A DNA stretch of 64,000 bases from Otatea glauca (taxonomy: Eukaryota; Streptophyta; Magnoliopsida; Poales; Poaceae). The position numbers were made by a program, and so were the translations under genes. The notes beneath the pieces are model-generated. The model was not told the origin of the DNA. It was given only the letters and a program-made list of their open reading frames with translations, and did not search any database. Positions 35,341 to 46,843 of the stretch are shown in pieces (within the stretch, counting starts at the first letter, position 1; each line of letters opens with the position of its first letter). The stretch lies in the NCBI GenBank assembly GCA_036346275.1, contig CM070717.1:9483178-9547177 (forward strand), written 5' to 3'.

Positions 35341-35960
35341 CACGGTGATGAACTTAGTCTAATGAAGCCTTTCTCTTGCGGTTCCTCAATCGCTTCTTCA
35401 TTTCCACTAACTCGTCGGTAGGCATCCGATATGGTCTTTTGATATCGGTCTTGTACCTAGCGCTAACTTCGATCACGAACTTCGATATCACGGTCGGTGG
35501 CAATCTGGCAAATCTTACGGAAACACATCGGGTATTCACAGCTCTTGGCACATCTTCCATCTTGATGGCTTTCACGCTGTTGACCATTAAGCGCCCATCT
35601 CGAAGCTGCGGTCGCTTGAAACTCTACTTTCTTGCCACTAGGGCCTTCCAAAGTCACGATCCGTCGGCCACAATCCAAAACGGCCTTATGCTTAGACAGC
35701 CAATCCATTCCAAGGATGGCGTCTAGGGATTGCGCATCTATCAAGATAAGATTAGCTAGGAATTCTATCCCATCCATAAGCAACTTAGCTCCCAAACACC
35801 CAAGGCTAGATCTAAGCTCGGATCACGGGGCTTGGACTAAAGCACACACTTAAGATTCACCACTTTAAATCCATTCTTGGTTGCAAAACTTTGAGAAACA
35901 AGCGAATCGAAGCTCGAATCAAACAAAGCTGTAGCAGTCTTGAGTTGACGAAACTTACCC
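35341..35960 (-). pseudogene. pol: Aspartic protease and protease-RT linker, right unit
   Basis: The stretch 35795-35463 reads MGAKLLMDGIEFLANLILID, then AQSLDAILGMDWLSKHKAVL and CGRRIVTLEGPSGKKVEF, the C-terminal half of a gypsy protease. The active site LFDS lies near 35915 with DSLVSQSF just after it. A linker rich in charged residues then leads to RT. Confidence 0.82.
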
Positions 35961-37116
35961 GATCGACGTCCGTAGCTTCACGAGCTCCATCTGCGGTGAT
36001 GTGGTTGATCCTTCCACGCCTTTGTTGATTGCGGGGTTGCTCGGCTTGACTGGCGCACGATTTCCTCTGAGGTTGGTGCCTTGGCGGTGTTGTTCCCAAG
36101 TTGAAGCGAGTGGCGTGATGCCTCCCTTACGTGGACACCTATTAGAAAAGTGCCACGGCTCGTTGCGGTATAGCATCTTTTCACGCAGACTGTTGATTCC
36201 CTCTGGCGCATTGTTGCCTGTCTTTGGGTTTGAAAATTTTGATTGGCGGGCGAGTCGAGGGTTGATGTCTTGTTCACGGTGGTGGTTGGAATCTAGCAAA
36301 TTGTTGTGGTGACATCCTCAAGCGTAGATGGTTTGGGCGTCCACCACGATTAGTCATCAAGCGCTTGCGGTTCTCACCCGACTCTTTGCGCTTATCTTCT
36401 AGGATCAAAGCCTTATTGACTAACTCTGAAAATCTGGAAAATTGTGGGTGATCGGTCCACTGCGATCTGAATTCAGTCCCTTCATGAAAGCGAGGCGCCT
36501 AGCTTTATCTGTCGTCGTCTTGAGGGCATAGCGAGCTAAGCGAGTAAACTTGTTCGGTACTCGGCCTTTGGTTGGCCTCCTTGTTTCAAAGCCCGAACTC
36601 TTCCTTCTTAAGGTCCATCATTCCCTCGGGACATGATCTTGGCGAAAAGCATTAGTAAACTCCTCCCGGTGATCTCTTGTGGGGCTCCATGGCGGCACGA
36701 TAATTCTCCACCATTCTGCGGCGGTTCCTTCAAGTTGATGAGAGGCGTAGAGCACCTTCTCATTTCCTTCACATTGCGTGATGTGCAGCTTCTTCTCAAT
36801 AGTCCTAAGCCAGTCATCGGCTTCCAAAGGGTTCACATTTCCTGAAAAAGTTGGTGGCCTAGTCCTCATAAAATCTGATAGCTTTGAGTGAGGTCGGGGT
36901 CCACCATGGTTGTTCTGAGCTACAGGGTTGTTGTTGCTGGCTGCTGCGTTGGTCATCTGTTGCATCATAGTCTGCATTAGATGAGTCTGCGCCGCAAGAA
37001 ATGCTCCCAGATTCTGCATGTCTCTGGCGGTGGTTGAGGCTGCCTCTGTCGTTGGTGTTGTCGTTCTGCGCGTGATCCACTTCACGAAGCTCCGTTGTTT
37101 CCTCAGTATTCACCAT
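35961..37116 (-). pseudogene. gag: gag, right unit
   Basis: The start codon is at 37116-37114 (MVNTEETTELREVDHAQN). After a frameshift the stretch 37085-36618 carries AAQTHLMQTMMQQMTN, PPTFSGNVNPLEADDWLRTI, HITQCEGNEKVLYASHQLEG and a capsid-like domain. The zinc-knuckle region lies near 36200-36130 (KMLYRNEPWHFSNRCPRKGG), with a cysteine codon missing. A Gln/Arg-rich tail follows and joins the protease. Confidence 0.85.
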
Positions 37117-37429
37117 CGATGATTGCCTCTTGGGTTAGGAAAGGTAGGTGTAGCATAGATAAAAGTAAGAATTTCTAAAGCGGGAGATAGGTTATACCCA
37201 ATTGAAATAATTCTTTATTTATTCTTGGTATGGCTGCTTATTTAAGCCTACAAGCTTTGCAACACATCTTGCACACTCGGCAATACTAAGAAGCAAACTA
37301 AACACGAAACCTTAACGTCAACTAGAAAGGTAAAGACTAACTTAAAGGCGCGACTCACACTCGAGTCTCAACACGGCTCAAGGCGACACTCACTCATCCG
37401 ACCACCCTGGTGAGGCGTCCGGCGCATAC

Positions 37430-38294
37430 ACCGGCGGATGGCGGGCATAGAGCGAACCTATCACGATGACCTACTCTGGGTCCTCTGCAACCACGAGTGC
37501 ACTCCCCTCGGCTCCCACTCTCGCTCCTCTGGATCCTCCTCGGACTCCTCTCTGGCTCTGAACTTCTCGAGTCACGCGCCCGGCTCGTCCTCGACCGCCT
37601 CTAGGGCCTCTCCCGGCTCGGTGATCATCCCGATGGTGAAGCACGGGTCACCTCAAGCTCTGCTCTGCCACTCTGAGTGCCTCGTACAGATCTCCGGCTC
37701 TGAGTAGTCTCTCTCATATGATCCTCTGGGCAAGGCGAACTCCGCAAGGTGTACGCGATGGCACACTCGTTCTCCACGATCCGTCGGCGTCGGCATGCTT
37801 GAGCGTGCGGGTGAAGGCGGAACATCGAGTCGTGAAGCTCGTCGGCGTAGTCGCGGCGGACACGGCGAAGAGCAAGTCGGGCAACCTCTGAATTGCAACC
37901 TCGTGCGAGAATCTTACGGCGGAGATGTTGATTGGCTGCTAGCTTCCTCGTTCTCGGCGTAGATAATCGACTTGCAAATAAATCCCGGTGTACACCATTA
38001 AGCGACCGGTGCCTCCTCGGTAAAGCGGACGATAAAAGCCCCAAGCGTCGAAGTACCCTCCACGGCTCCATGGTGTAGCCGCGGTGACTCCTCGAAGGTC
38101 GGAACAATCGGCATCTGCTCCACAAGAACTTTGAATAAGAGCTCCACCCAAAGCGGCAAGTAAAGCGGTAAATTCAGCAAAGCGTAGAAGTAGAGAATGA
38201 GATGAGTCGAGAGTGTTTTATTAGTCAAGTTTAGATTTTCTTTTAGAAAATAGTTTGGACACACACAAGACACCTCCATACTATCTAGGGCCAA
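37430..38294 (-). pseudogene. Leader ORF upstream of gag, right unit
   Basis: Third copy of the leader ORF, between primer site and gag. It starts MALDSMEVSCVCPNYFLKEN at 38294. A second frame (38125-37625) covers RPSRSHRGYTMEPWRVLRRL to ILARGCNSEVARLALRRVRR and on into the start of the coiled coil. Frames change at sites where the other copies have CAG or CTG. Confidence 0.6.
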
Positions 38295-38310
38295 GACCTA
38301 CGGTCGGTAT

Positions 38311-38321
38311 GCTCGATACCA
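38311..38321 (-). other. Damaged primer-binding site, right unit
   Basis: gctcgatacca, with the same one-base loss as at 29596. Confidence 0.75.
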
Positions 38322-38689
38322 CCTCTGTAAGGACCGAATCCATTGATTGAACCCACCGTGTTTACCGCACTATTCCCGGGATCAACGCTAGTGCACACGA
38401 CTCAACATTGGTACATATCACATCATACTCAGCGATAATAGAATAATAGTTCATTCATTGATATAACTAAAGGTATGATCTTATGACCAACTTACATTAT
38501 TAAGCCACGCAGGCAAGGCGAAAATATAACTAATGATTAAGCGTGGAAAATAGAAAGCGTAGATAGCTCATCAGTTCACCACAGGCAACCGACAAGGCTC
38601 GGACCCTAATGACTCGTGTCTTCACGGACTTCATCTTCCAACACAGTGTAGATTCCTCAAGCTGTTGATTATTGTTGTTTGGCAAGGGT

Positions 38690-38706
38690 GAGTACTTAAA
38701 GCACTC
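38690..38706 (-). other. LTR hairpin, LTR C
   Basis: Identical to LTR A. Confidence 0.5.
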
Positions 38707-38959
38707 AACAAGTTGTGCATGAATGCAATTCTATGTATCTATATGTAAGGCTTATTCCAATGGATAGGCTATCATGGCTATTTTGCAATAAGCGACATTT
38801 ATGAACAAATCTGATAAATAGATTGTAAAGAATGTAAAACAAATAACAATAGTAAATAAATTCAGGATTTCTCAAGTAAACCAAGTTTCCAACCCTAAGT
38901 CAAATTCCATCTTCCATATGGCATTCCGCCATCCCAACCATGTTGTCCAATTAATTAAG

Positions 38960-39054
38960 CTAACCCTTAGCTGTAATTCCGAGCATTGCTCAATACATGA
39001 GCACGGCTATCCGAATAGTTTCACACTCTGCGGAGGTTATGCACTTTACCCGTG
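38960..39054 (-). other. Conserved LTR block, LTR C
   Basis: Matches LTRs A and B, but the palindrome reads CTCTGCGGAG, a CAG-to-CGG change. Confidence 0.5.
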
Positions 39055-40177
39055 ATACAACCAAACACCACCAAGGCGAGTGATTATAACAAAGCCTTTA
39101 CAATGCTCTCGCTTAACCCGATACTATCCGCTAAGGTTTCAACTTTGGTGGGATGGTTACCACATCCGGGGCCCCCTCTTGCGCCATGTGAATTACTCCA
39201 TAACTCGGGAACTCACACCGACCACGATAGTACCAAAATTAAGACATTGCAAATTACTCAGCTTGGCTGGGCCATACCAGACATGTGTTTGCATGATAGA
39301 CTCAGGTCAAAGGCTTGCAAGGTTAAGTCCTTAGTGTGATCGAGGCAAGACATCCACATACCCTCTGCCCATCGGGCCCACCTTGGCCTCCTCGCCCCTT
39401 GCCACTTGCCTCAATCTAAGTTATGATCACCCAGTTGATTACCAAGCACCACGTGCCATCAACAATTCAACATCGTTGCGTGACATGACTCGCCACAACA
39501 ACTCAATCTCATCGTGTGATCCCACATGACACACAAGTTCATAACACTGTTCCATATTCCATTAATCAAGATTAATTATCAATGATTCTGACACATTTGA
39601 TGACGTGGCACGGCTAAGCAACTAATACGGTCTAAACCTCCAACGTTGATCGTAATTACTAATCAACTATATTAAACCAATCTAGGGTGACAATGGATCA
39701 TGGCATACAATGACAAGGTAGGGTATAGATCAATCTGGTATATTAACTAAGCCCAATCTAGTTTGAAACAATTGTATATTTGAAACATATATAATAGGGT
39801 AAAACAAATATAGCAATTTTATAAACATGGGTTCAACATGATCAAAGCACAACTTGCCTTGGAATAGGTCCTGATCTTGATCTGAAGATTGCTCTTGATT
39901 TCTTGGATCTTCCTCGAGCGTCGCACAATTCAACGTCTCACGCGTCATAGAAGGAGAAAAGCAAATAAATACCAAAACAGAGAGCAATTGAACTCCAAAA
40001 ATCAAATAAAATTCACCATTAAATAGATCTCAATTTTACAAATTTTTAGAAACTGGAATCACTCAAATCCGAGTTACGATGCAAAAGATATAGCCTTTTG
40101 AAGTTTGAAATAAATCTGAAATTGCAAAATCGAAAATAAGATTTAATGATTTATTTTTATTACGAAAAACCGATTTA

Positions 40178-40228
40178 TGACGTCAGCGTGGCGTCAGCCC
40201 CGACCGAACGAATCAAAGGCTGCCACGT
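40178..40228 (-). promoter_or_regulatory. TGACGTCA pair and G-box, LTR C
   Basis: TGACGTCA at 40178-40185 and TGGCGTCA at 40189-40196. CACGTG follows near 40224. Confidence 0.45.
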
Positions 40229-41408
40229 GTCTTGGCGCATGGACCGGTCCACGACTCCCTCGGGTTCACGGTGCACCGGTCCATGGCGCCTCGACCTCTG
40301 CGCGACACATGTCGGCGCTGATTGGTCCACGCAGCGGCGAAACCCACCGCGCAGATTGCATCCAGCGGTGCCGTTCTCCACCTACGTGGCTAAATCGACC
40401 GCCCAATTCAATCTAACGGCTAAGGCTTACCCGAGGAGTTCACCGCATTTACGCAGCGACGTGGCACGATCCTGGCCCTTCGCTGAAGATCCAACGATCA
40501 CAAGCTTACCCGAAGCAAATGGCGGCGCGACGGCGAGAAGACCACCGGAGGCGAGGAAGAAGACCGAGATGGCGGCGTTCCGGCGCAGTTCCGACGAGAA
40601 GACGTAGCGTAGTCGATGCGGCACACCTCGACGAGTTCAGATCTTGAACCAAAACGCCGAAACCCGACGATCCGGCGGTGCACTTGAGCAAAAACCGTGG
40701 CGGTCCCACGCTTCAACTCCGGTGAGATTGCGGCGGTGTTCTACGACTGCTCTCGCGAAATCTCTCCGACCAAAAGACGCGGCGTTTGACTACAAACCTC
40801 GGGGTGCTACCCCCCCTATTTAAAGCCTCGCCGTCCGAGCTCTACACGGCGAGGAAGTCCAACGGCGGAACGGCGGCGGACTCCGAGTCCGGAACGAAGG
40901 CGACAACCCCTGGCGCTCACGCGTGTCCCGATCCGACGGCCGGGACACCAAGTCCCACGTGGTGGCTTACGAACGCCGATCATGATCGAGCGGCCATGAA
41001 TTAGGGTTTCGGAAGGCGGCTCGTGGGCGACTTAGGCCAAGACCGACGCGAAGGCTTCAGCGCAAGCGATGTTGGGCTCGGCCCAACTTTATTCACAAGG
41101 TTTTTAAAAGATTTCTCATTTAAAATAATTCTAAAATTCATTTAATTTGTTTTAGGCAATAAAATAATCAGGAAAAATCCAATAAAAATCTCAAAAATAC
41201 TTTGAGACATTCTGGACTCAAATAAAATATTTTTGGCAAAACTTTATTTGGACTTTGCACAGATTTAAATAGATTTGAATAGAAGGCAATAAACTTGAAA
41301 TAGGAATTAATTCAATTAAATCTAGAAAAATCCAAATAAATTCCAAAAAATCACAAATGCACTTTTAAGAAATAAAAACTTAATTAAACCAAATTTTGGG
41401 ATGTTACA

Positions 41409-41575
41409 CCTTCCTCCCCCATGCCCTCCCCCTCGGCGGTGCCCCCAGCTTGGTGGTGACCCCCCTTGGCCGCGCCCTCCCCCTTGGTGGTGTCTCCCCT
41501 CGACCGCACCCTTGCCCTCAGTGGTGCTCTCCTCCCTCCCCCGTACCCTCCCCCCTCGGCTTGGAGGTATGTATG
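41409..41575 (+). repeat. C-rich imperfect tandem repeat
   Basis: Roughly 35-50 bp units of the form ccctcccccttggtggtg followed by ccctcg repeat about four times next to LTR C. It may be untranslated CACTA sequence interrupted by the array. Confidence 0.5.
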
Positions 41576-43315
41576 CTACAATATTTACCATATAGATTCC
41601 CTGCTATAATTCGTGCTTTCTTGATGTTTAGTTAATCTTTGCATGTTACTAACTAGTATTGTTTCTATGGTACTGGATGACATAGTGACAACCAAATATT
41701 TGATTCACTTTATGCCATTCTGTTTCATTTTTTTGCTATGCTTGAGTCTAAACAAAAAAATAAGAACACACATGCTGGGGGTTTTCTCTGGACAAAAAAA
41801 GAAGTTGTACCGGATGTACATGTTTGTAGCTTAGCCATTTCTCTAGACTTCTTTTTTCTTATTCTGGTCCATATATACACCAAATTAATCAATCAGTGTT
41901 GAATGACATAACCAACATCTTCAACAAGGTGAGACAAGAATATGTATTCTCAATTGTCACGGATCACTCGCAGCAATCGGCCAATATTAGTACATCACAC
42001 CTCTTCCTTTTTACCTAATCTAATTTGCACCATTTCATTCAGTTTCTTCTGATGCTTTATTCAATTGCCTTTATGTTCATGTTAATGGTATGACATATGA
42101 ATTGAAGTGTGCCCTGTTATTCAGATGGGTTTGATTAACTAAAAATGATTTTAGTGCTTACTATCATGGGATTTTATAGACGTTTCTTATTGTGTAGTTT
42201 TAATTTATTGGTTTATTTTAGCTTCTGTGATGTATGAACATGTAGTATAGTGGCTTAAATTGAGGCTGTTCAAGATGCTGTTCAGCCATTAAAATCCTTC
42301 AAGTTGCTTAATTTGCAGTTATGGAAAGATAAAGTGATAAAACATCATTCAAATGGTATCACTGGCATATTTGTTCAACAAAGCAGACGACCACCATGAG
42401 ATTGCTATTGTCTTAAATCTGTCGTCCTGGTTGTGACCTTGGAACAGAATCTCTTAGTCCAGTTATTTTCCATTTTTTACCTATTCTGTTTATGTCATGT
42501 TAACTCCACCTTGCTGCCTTCTCGTTGCTCGATGATGATAATGGGTGAAGTAATGATCATAACTATTAATTTTGCGAGTTTGGCCTTGAACTGGTACACT
42601 TGCATGCTAATAAGTATTGATTCATATTTAATATAATCAACACTAATTTTTAACTTTGAATTTATATGGCTTCAAAATTCTAATGTAGACATTGATTCTC
42701 AATGAAAGTTGAAAGCATATATTAGCCTTTCGCCTTGCATGTTAGTTGTAAGATTGGAGGAGTAATCTTTGCATTATTTTTTTATTCCATCTTTCCATAT
42801 TGAGGGCATAACCTTCTACTTTTTCTAAATATATTAAACTTTATTTCTATAGTCTTAGCAATATGGGCTTCCATGATCCAGTATAACACTATGCAATGTA
42901 TAAACTCTTTATTTAGTTGGATGAGCCCTTCAAACACAATACCATTCCTTCTGTGCTTGCATGCTACATAGTTTGGCTAAGATTTCAATTCTTTATTGTG
43001 CATGATAAGGTGGTAAGTGTTCAAGGCCATATTTGCTTAATTGATTGTTTATCCCATTTGTGTTTGAGATTGAAAATTCAAAATCTTAAAACTTGCCCGA
43101 TTTCTGAGAGCACCACAAACAAATTTACATCTTTCACTTATTATCACAATTTATAGAACAATATTGATTGGTCTTGTAAGCAATATTGATTTTCTTAACC
43201 TTGTATGTACAAAACAACTCTTAACTTACCTTTTCTTAAATTTGCTTCTCTTAACTTACCTTCTCTTAAATTTGCTTCCCTTAACTTACCTATTCTTAAC
43301 CTTGCATCATACAAG
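41576..43315 (+). other. CACTA interior without recognised gene
   Basis: AT-rich sequence, stops in all frames. Near 43220-43300 a 27-33 bp unit (cttaacttacc...aaatttgcttc) is repeated about three times just before the CACTA start codon. It is probably intron and leader of the gene that follows. Confidence 0.5.
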
Positions 43316-46276
43316 ATGGCGTCCACTCATTCCTCATCACCGAATGGATCTGATGAGGCGCCCAATGTAGGAAATCAGAGGTGTGGTCCAAGAAGGATTA
43401 GTAAAAGGCCTCAGAGCCGATACACCATCACGGCTGTCGATCCATGCGATGGGGCCCCTACCTCCCATACCGCGCCTACAAAAGGCTATGGCAGCTTCGT
43501 AGACCATGTGCGGGATCGTTGGACATGAAAGAGTCCCCATCACCTATCCATCGTGGAAGACATTTATAGATGAGGAGCATGATAACTTGGTGACAGAAAT
43601 ATTCGTGTCGTTCGAGCTCCCACAAGACGCCATGCCCACACTACGACGATACACGTTGCTAGTGGCGGGAAAGGCGTGGAAGAACTTCAAGAGCGTCCTC
43701 GTCACTAATTACGTGAATAAGGAAATGACTTCGTTCTAGAAGTACGGGTTCATCACTGAAGACGTGTGGGGACAATTTTTTGAGTTGAAGACGACAGAAG
43801 AGTTCGTGCATCAAAGTGCAGCGCACAAGACCGTCCAGTCAAAAAACACCCACCCACACATACTCGGCTCAACTGGGTACGCGGGCAAGATCGCACAATG
43901 GACGAGCAAGGACGACGAGGCAACCCAGAAGGAGGTCGCACCAAAGTTTGCCTCGATCGTGGACCCGTGTGCCCAAAACTGGGTAAGAGCGAGGTCACGT
44001 CTCACGTCTTCGGGCGGCATGTCTTTTGCCAACCCTGGTAATGAGGAAGTGTCACAACGCCTAATATCGTGGAGCACGGAATCTTCCCAGAGCTCTTTCA
44101 ATTCTGACAGAGAGAAAGATATACTCTCAACAGCTTTGGGAAACAAGGAGCACCCGTGTCGCACCCAAGGCCTAGATGTTTTCGTTCCCTGGAAAATGGG
44201 ATTCCCACATGTCTCTGACACGTACCGGAGTAGGAAGAGAAGTAAAGTCGAGCGCGAGGAACGGCTAGTAGCCCTGATTGAGGAAAGAGTTGAGGAAAGG
44301 CTCAAAGCGCAATTCGATAGTTAGCTACGAAGCTTTGAGGAAAGGATAGAGCAAAGGGTGGCTGCAAAGAGGTCGGCACGGAACGTGCAAGCCCAAGAAG
44401 CACAGGCGCAGTTCAGCCCACCCAACCATTGGAGCAGCTGCGTGTCCACCCCTGAGACGAACATGGACGAAGCCAGATTTCCTCCGAATGAAACCGGGGT
44501 AATTTACATGTCTGCAATGCTCCTTACATAGACATGTTTGACGTGTTAGCTAATTAATTGTAAACCCTTACATAGGTGGCCACGCCGTGCAATCTCCAAG
44601 TGAGGCTAGCCAATGGCTCTGTTCCCCTTCAGGCTGCTTGGGGGTGTGCGTATCCATCCGGTGCAGGGGCATTAGTGCACGGTCGTATTTTAGATCCAGG
44701 CAACGTGAAGGTCCAGGTCAATGGTGTACATGAAATTTGCAAGGCCGTCATGCTGGAGATGCCCCCAAACGATGAGATCGTCATACTAGGGGATGCCATC
44801 GGCATGTTTCTCCAGTGGCCCAAGAAGGACATCTCCTTCGACACCTGCCCAGAAGCACCGAAGCTACAAGCTATACCGAAGCCACGTGTTGAGCTAGAGT
44901 TACCAACACTACTAGAGCCATGTGCTGCACCGAAGGAGCCTGCCAAATTAGCTATCATGTCTCGTCAGGCATAAGTCGAAGCTGCAATTCAGGCCAAGTT
45001 GTCTTCCATGAAGACGCCATTTGGTAGACGGCGAGGTGGCAACAAGGGCAAATCAAAAGGGATGACCATGTCAGCCCATGACTTTTCGTTTGCTCCGTTG
45101 GCGCGACAATTCATGCTGGGAAAGCTGTTCATACTGACAGAGTGCTAGGAGATGCTCACATTAGCCTGCGTTAGATTGCTAGATTGGTGCATGGAACAAG
45201 GTAACAAGCCGGTGGTACAACGTGTATCGAGTATCTCGGTCAACTTCAAGGAGGAGCATTTCTTACACTGGTCTTTGGATGGCTATTTTGTGGTCTGCTT
45301 CAATGACCTGTTCGAACTGTACAACCTCAACGCCCTCGACGCGTCACTCATGAGATGATGGACATTGTAAGTGTCTGTAATCATAGTGTACATTCATGTT
45401 GTACAGATAAATGTCAGATATATATGATCCTTGATTTTGTATATGTAGATACATGATCATGGAAGCAAGAGCAAGGGAACAACCGGTGGGTTTCCTCGAC
45501 CCACACATGGTGTCCAAGCAAACCATGGACGGAAATTTAGAAGTCGTCCACGAGTAGTGGAAAAAGTATTGCTCGCTCAATGGGACAAAAAATTCATACT
45601 TTTACCCCACAACCCGGGGTAAGTGCTTCATCGAGTTGCTATACTTGTTGCTTTCTACTATATAACGAAGCTTGAAGTTAGGTTGAATGACCATGGTGAC
45701 ATGGCTGTGTAGGTTTCACTGGGTTCTACTCGTAATTATACCAAGATAGAACTGGGTAATTTACCTTGATTCTAAAAAGGGTGGCACCCATGACTTGAAG
45801 CCTATCAGAGATTTACTCGACACGTTGTTCGATGTCTACAAAGTTTGTGGAGGTCCACATAGGAAGAACCCAGCGACGCTGAAGCATATTTATAATTTTC
45901 TGGTATCCGCTAGTACACAATAATCCTTCACACTCCATAATAATACTTTCGAAACTAATTAGCCTATTATATTTTGGCAGTGCCACCAACAACCAAAGGG
46001 TACTAAACAATATGGATTCTACATTTGCCACAACATGAAACTCCTCATTGGTTCAAAGATGACCAATGTTATAGAGGTTTGTCAATCTTGCAACAATTGT
46101 TTCCACTTTTTAATTTATATACACGCAAGACTTTACTCTTTCCATCACAAGCTTGGCAATGAGCTGAATCTACGTTGGAATAGGCTGACCTACTAGGTAT
46201 TCGAGGACAACTCTGTGCCTTCTTGATGCGTGAGGTCATTAATCCAAAAGGTGAACACCACTCAAGCCTCGCCTGA
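43316..46276 (+). pseudogene. CACTA gene: Transposase_24 (Ptta/En/Spm), DUF8039 and Ulp1-like domains
   Basis: The start is at 43316 (MASTHSSSPNGSDEAPNVGN). After a shift near 43500 the Transposase_24 region reads ERVPITYPSWKTFIDEEHD and AWKNFKSVLVTNYVNKEMTS, a stop near 43738, then WGQFFELKTTEEFVHQS and HPHILGSTGYAGKIAQW, and a charged coiled coil to 44324. An intron at 44499-44575 (gtaatt...catag) joins a DUF8039-like part (NLQVRLANGSVPL, GDAIGMFLQWPKKDIS). Further exons give a Ulp1-like domain: HWVLLVII near 45720, YLDSKKGG near 45770, QQPKGTKQYGFYIC at 45985-46030, and REVINPKGE before the stop at 46276. His and Asp are kept, but the expected catalytic Cys is Tyr. Several in-frame stops make it non-functional. 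Confidence 0.85.
44499..44575 (+). other. Probable intron in CACTA gene
   Basis: GT at 44499 and AG at 44575 flank 77 bp with stops. Removing it joins ETG to VATPCNLQV in frame. Confidence 0.65.
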
Positions 46277-46309
46277 AGAGTTGTGAATTTGTTAGATACC
46301 GTTTCCATT

Positions 46310-46599
46310 AATTTGTGAACCTTGTGCTGTGAATTTGTGAGTTGTACTTCTCAATTCAATTGGTTTTTATATATGTCAGTTGATTTCTTAAATTGTTGTG
46401 CTACATTGTAATGTGCGATTAGAGTTGATTTCTAAAATCGATGCGTTGTATGTTGATATGTGATCGGAGCTCATTTCTGAAATGTATGTCATAATAATAC
46501 TGGTGATGCTCTGTATTTTGTGTTTTGTTTCAAAGGGCATGGCTAGCATTTCCTGGGGCTAGCCAATAAATTAAAATTTAATAAAAAATGGAAAAGAAA
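46310..46599 (+). other. CACTA 3' untranslated region, nothing recognised
   Basis: AT-rich sequence between the last exon and the right subterminal repeats. Confidence 0.4.
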
Positions 46600-46843
46600 C
46601 AGCACAGACGGTTCCAACTGGAACCATCTGTGATGTGGGCTCATCGTAGACGGTTCTAGTTTGGAACCGTCTGGGATGAGTGCCTCATCATAGATGGTTC
46701 CAAACTAGAACCATCTGTGATGAGTTTTTTCACTCCGTCTGTGATGACCGATTTTCATCACTGACACTTTCGTATAGATGGTTCACAAAACCATCTGTAA
46801 TGTGTTTTGTGAAACATCTGTGATGTGGGCATGTGCAGTAGTG
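46600..46843 (+). repeat. CACTA right terminus and subterminal repeats
   Basis: Mirrored acagacggttcc and ggaaccatctgtgat units, about five pairs, end in TGTGCAGTAGTG. The outer arms match the left end (acagacggtt), but the inner bases differ (cc/gg here, tt/aa on the left). Confidence 0.85.

Larger units (their letters stand above)
19796..41408 (-). mobile_element. Tandem array of a chromodomain Ty3/gypsy element (Tekay/Del-like)
   Basis: Three near-identical LTRs start at 20888, 29611 and 38326, giving periods of 8723 and 8715 bp. They are separated by two internal regions of about 5.66 kb (23948-29610 and 32670-38325). Each LTR has a primer site on its left, and the first two have a polypurine tract on their right. 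The rightmost LTR is followed by foreign DNA. The leftmost unit is cut at 19796, keeping only primer site, leader and leader ORF. On the minus strand the order is LTR, gag-pol, LTR, gag-pol, LTR, partial leader. The chromodomain after integrase and the 3 kb LTR suggest the Tekay/Del group. Unequal recombination between LTRs is the simplest origin. Confidence 0.93.
38326..41408 (-). repeat. Chromodomain gypsy LTR C (rightmost, 5' LTR of the array)
   Basis: 3083 bp, same termini as LTRs A and B. Its right side is foreign C-rich DNA rather than a polypurine tract, so it is the true 5' end of the array. TATA-like TTTAAATA at 40817-40824 (minus strand). Confidence 0.95.
17795..46843 (+). mobile_element. 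CACTA (En/Spm) transposon, disrupted by a gypsy array
   Basis: The left terminus is CACTACTACAAAA at 17795 and the right terminus is TGTGCAGTAGTG ending at 46843, an imperfect inverted pair beginning CACTACT. Both ends carry subterminal inverted motifs (atcacagacggtt type). A Transposase_24-type gene lies at 43316-46276. The flanking triplets are atg and att, an imperfect 3 bp duplication, but the shell gypsy frame closes perfectly when the element is removed. The gypsy array takes up 19796-41408, leaving about 7.4 kb of CACTA-derived DNA. I see no TnpD-type transposase, so it was probably non-autonomous. Confidence 0.85.
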
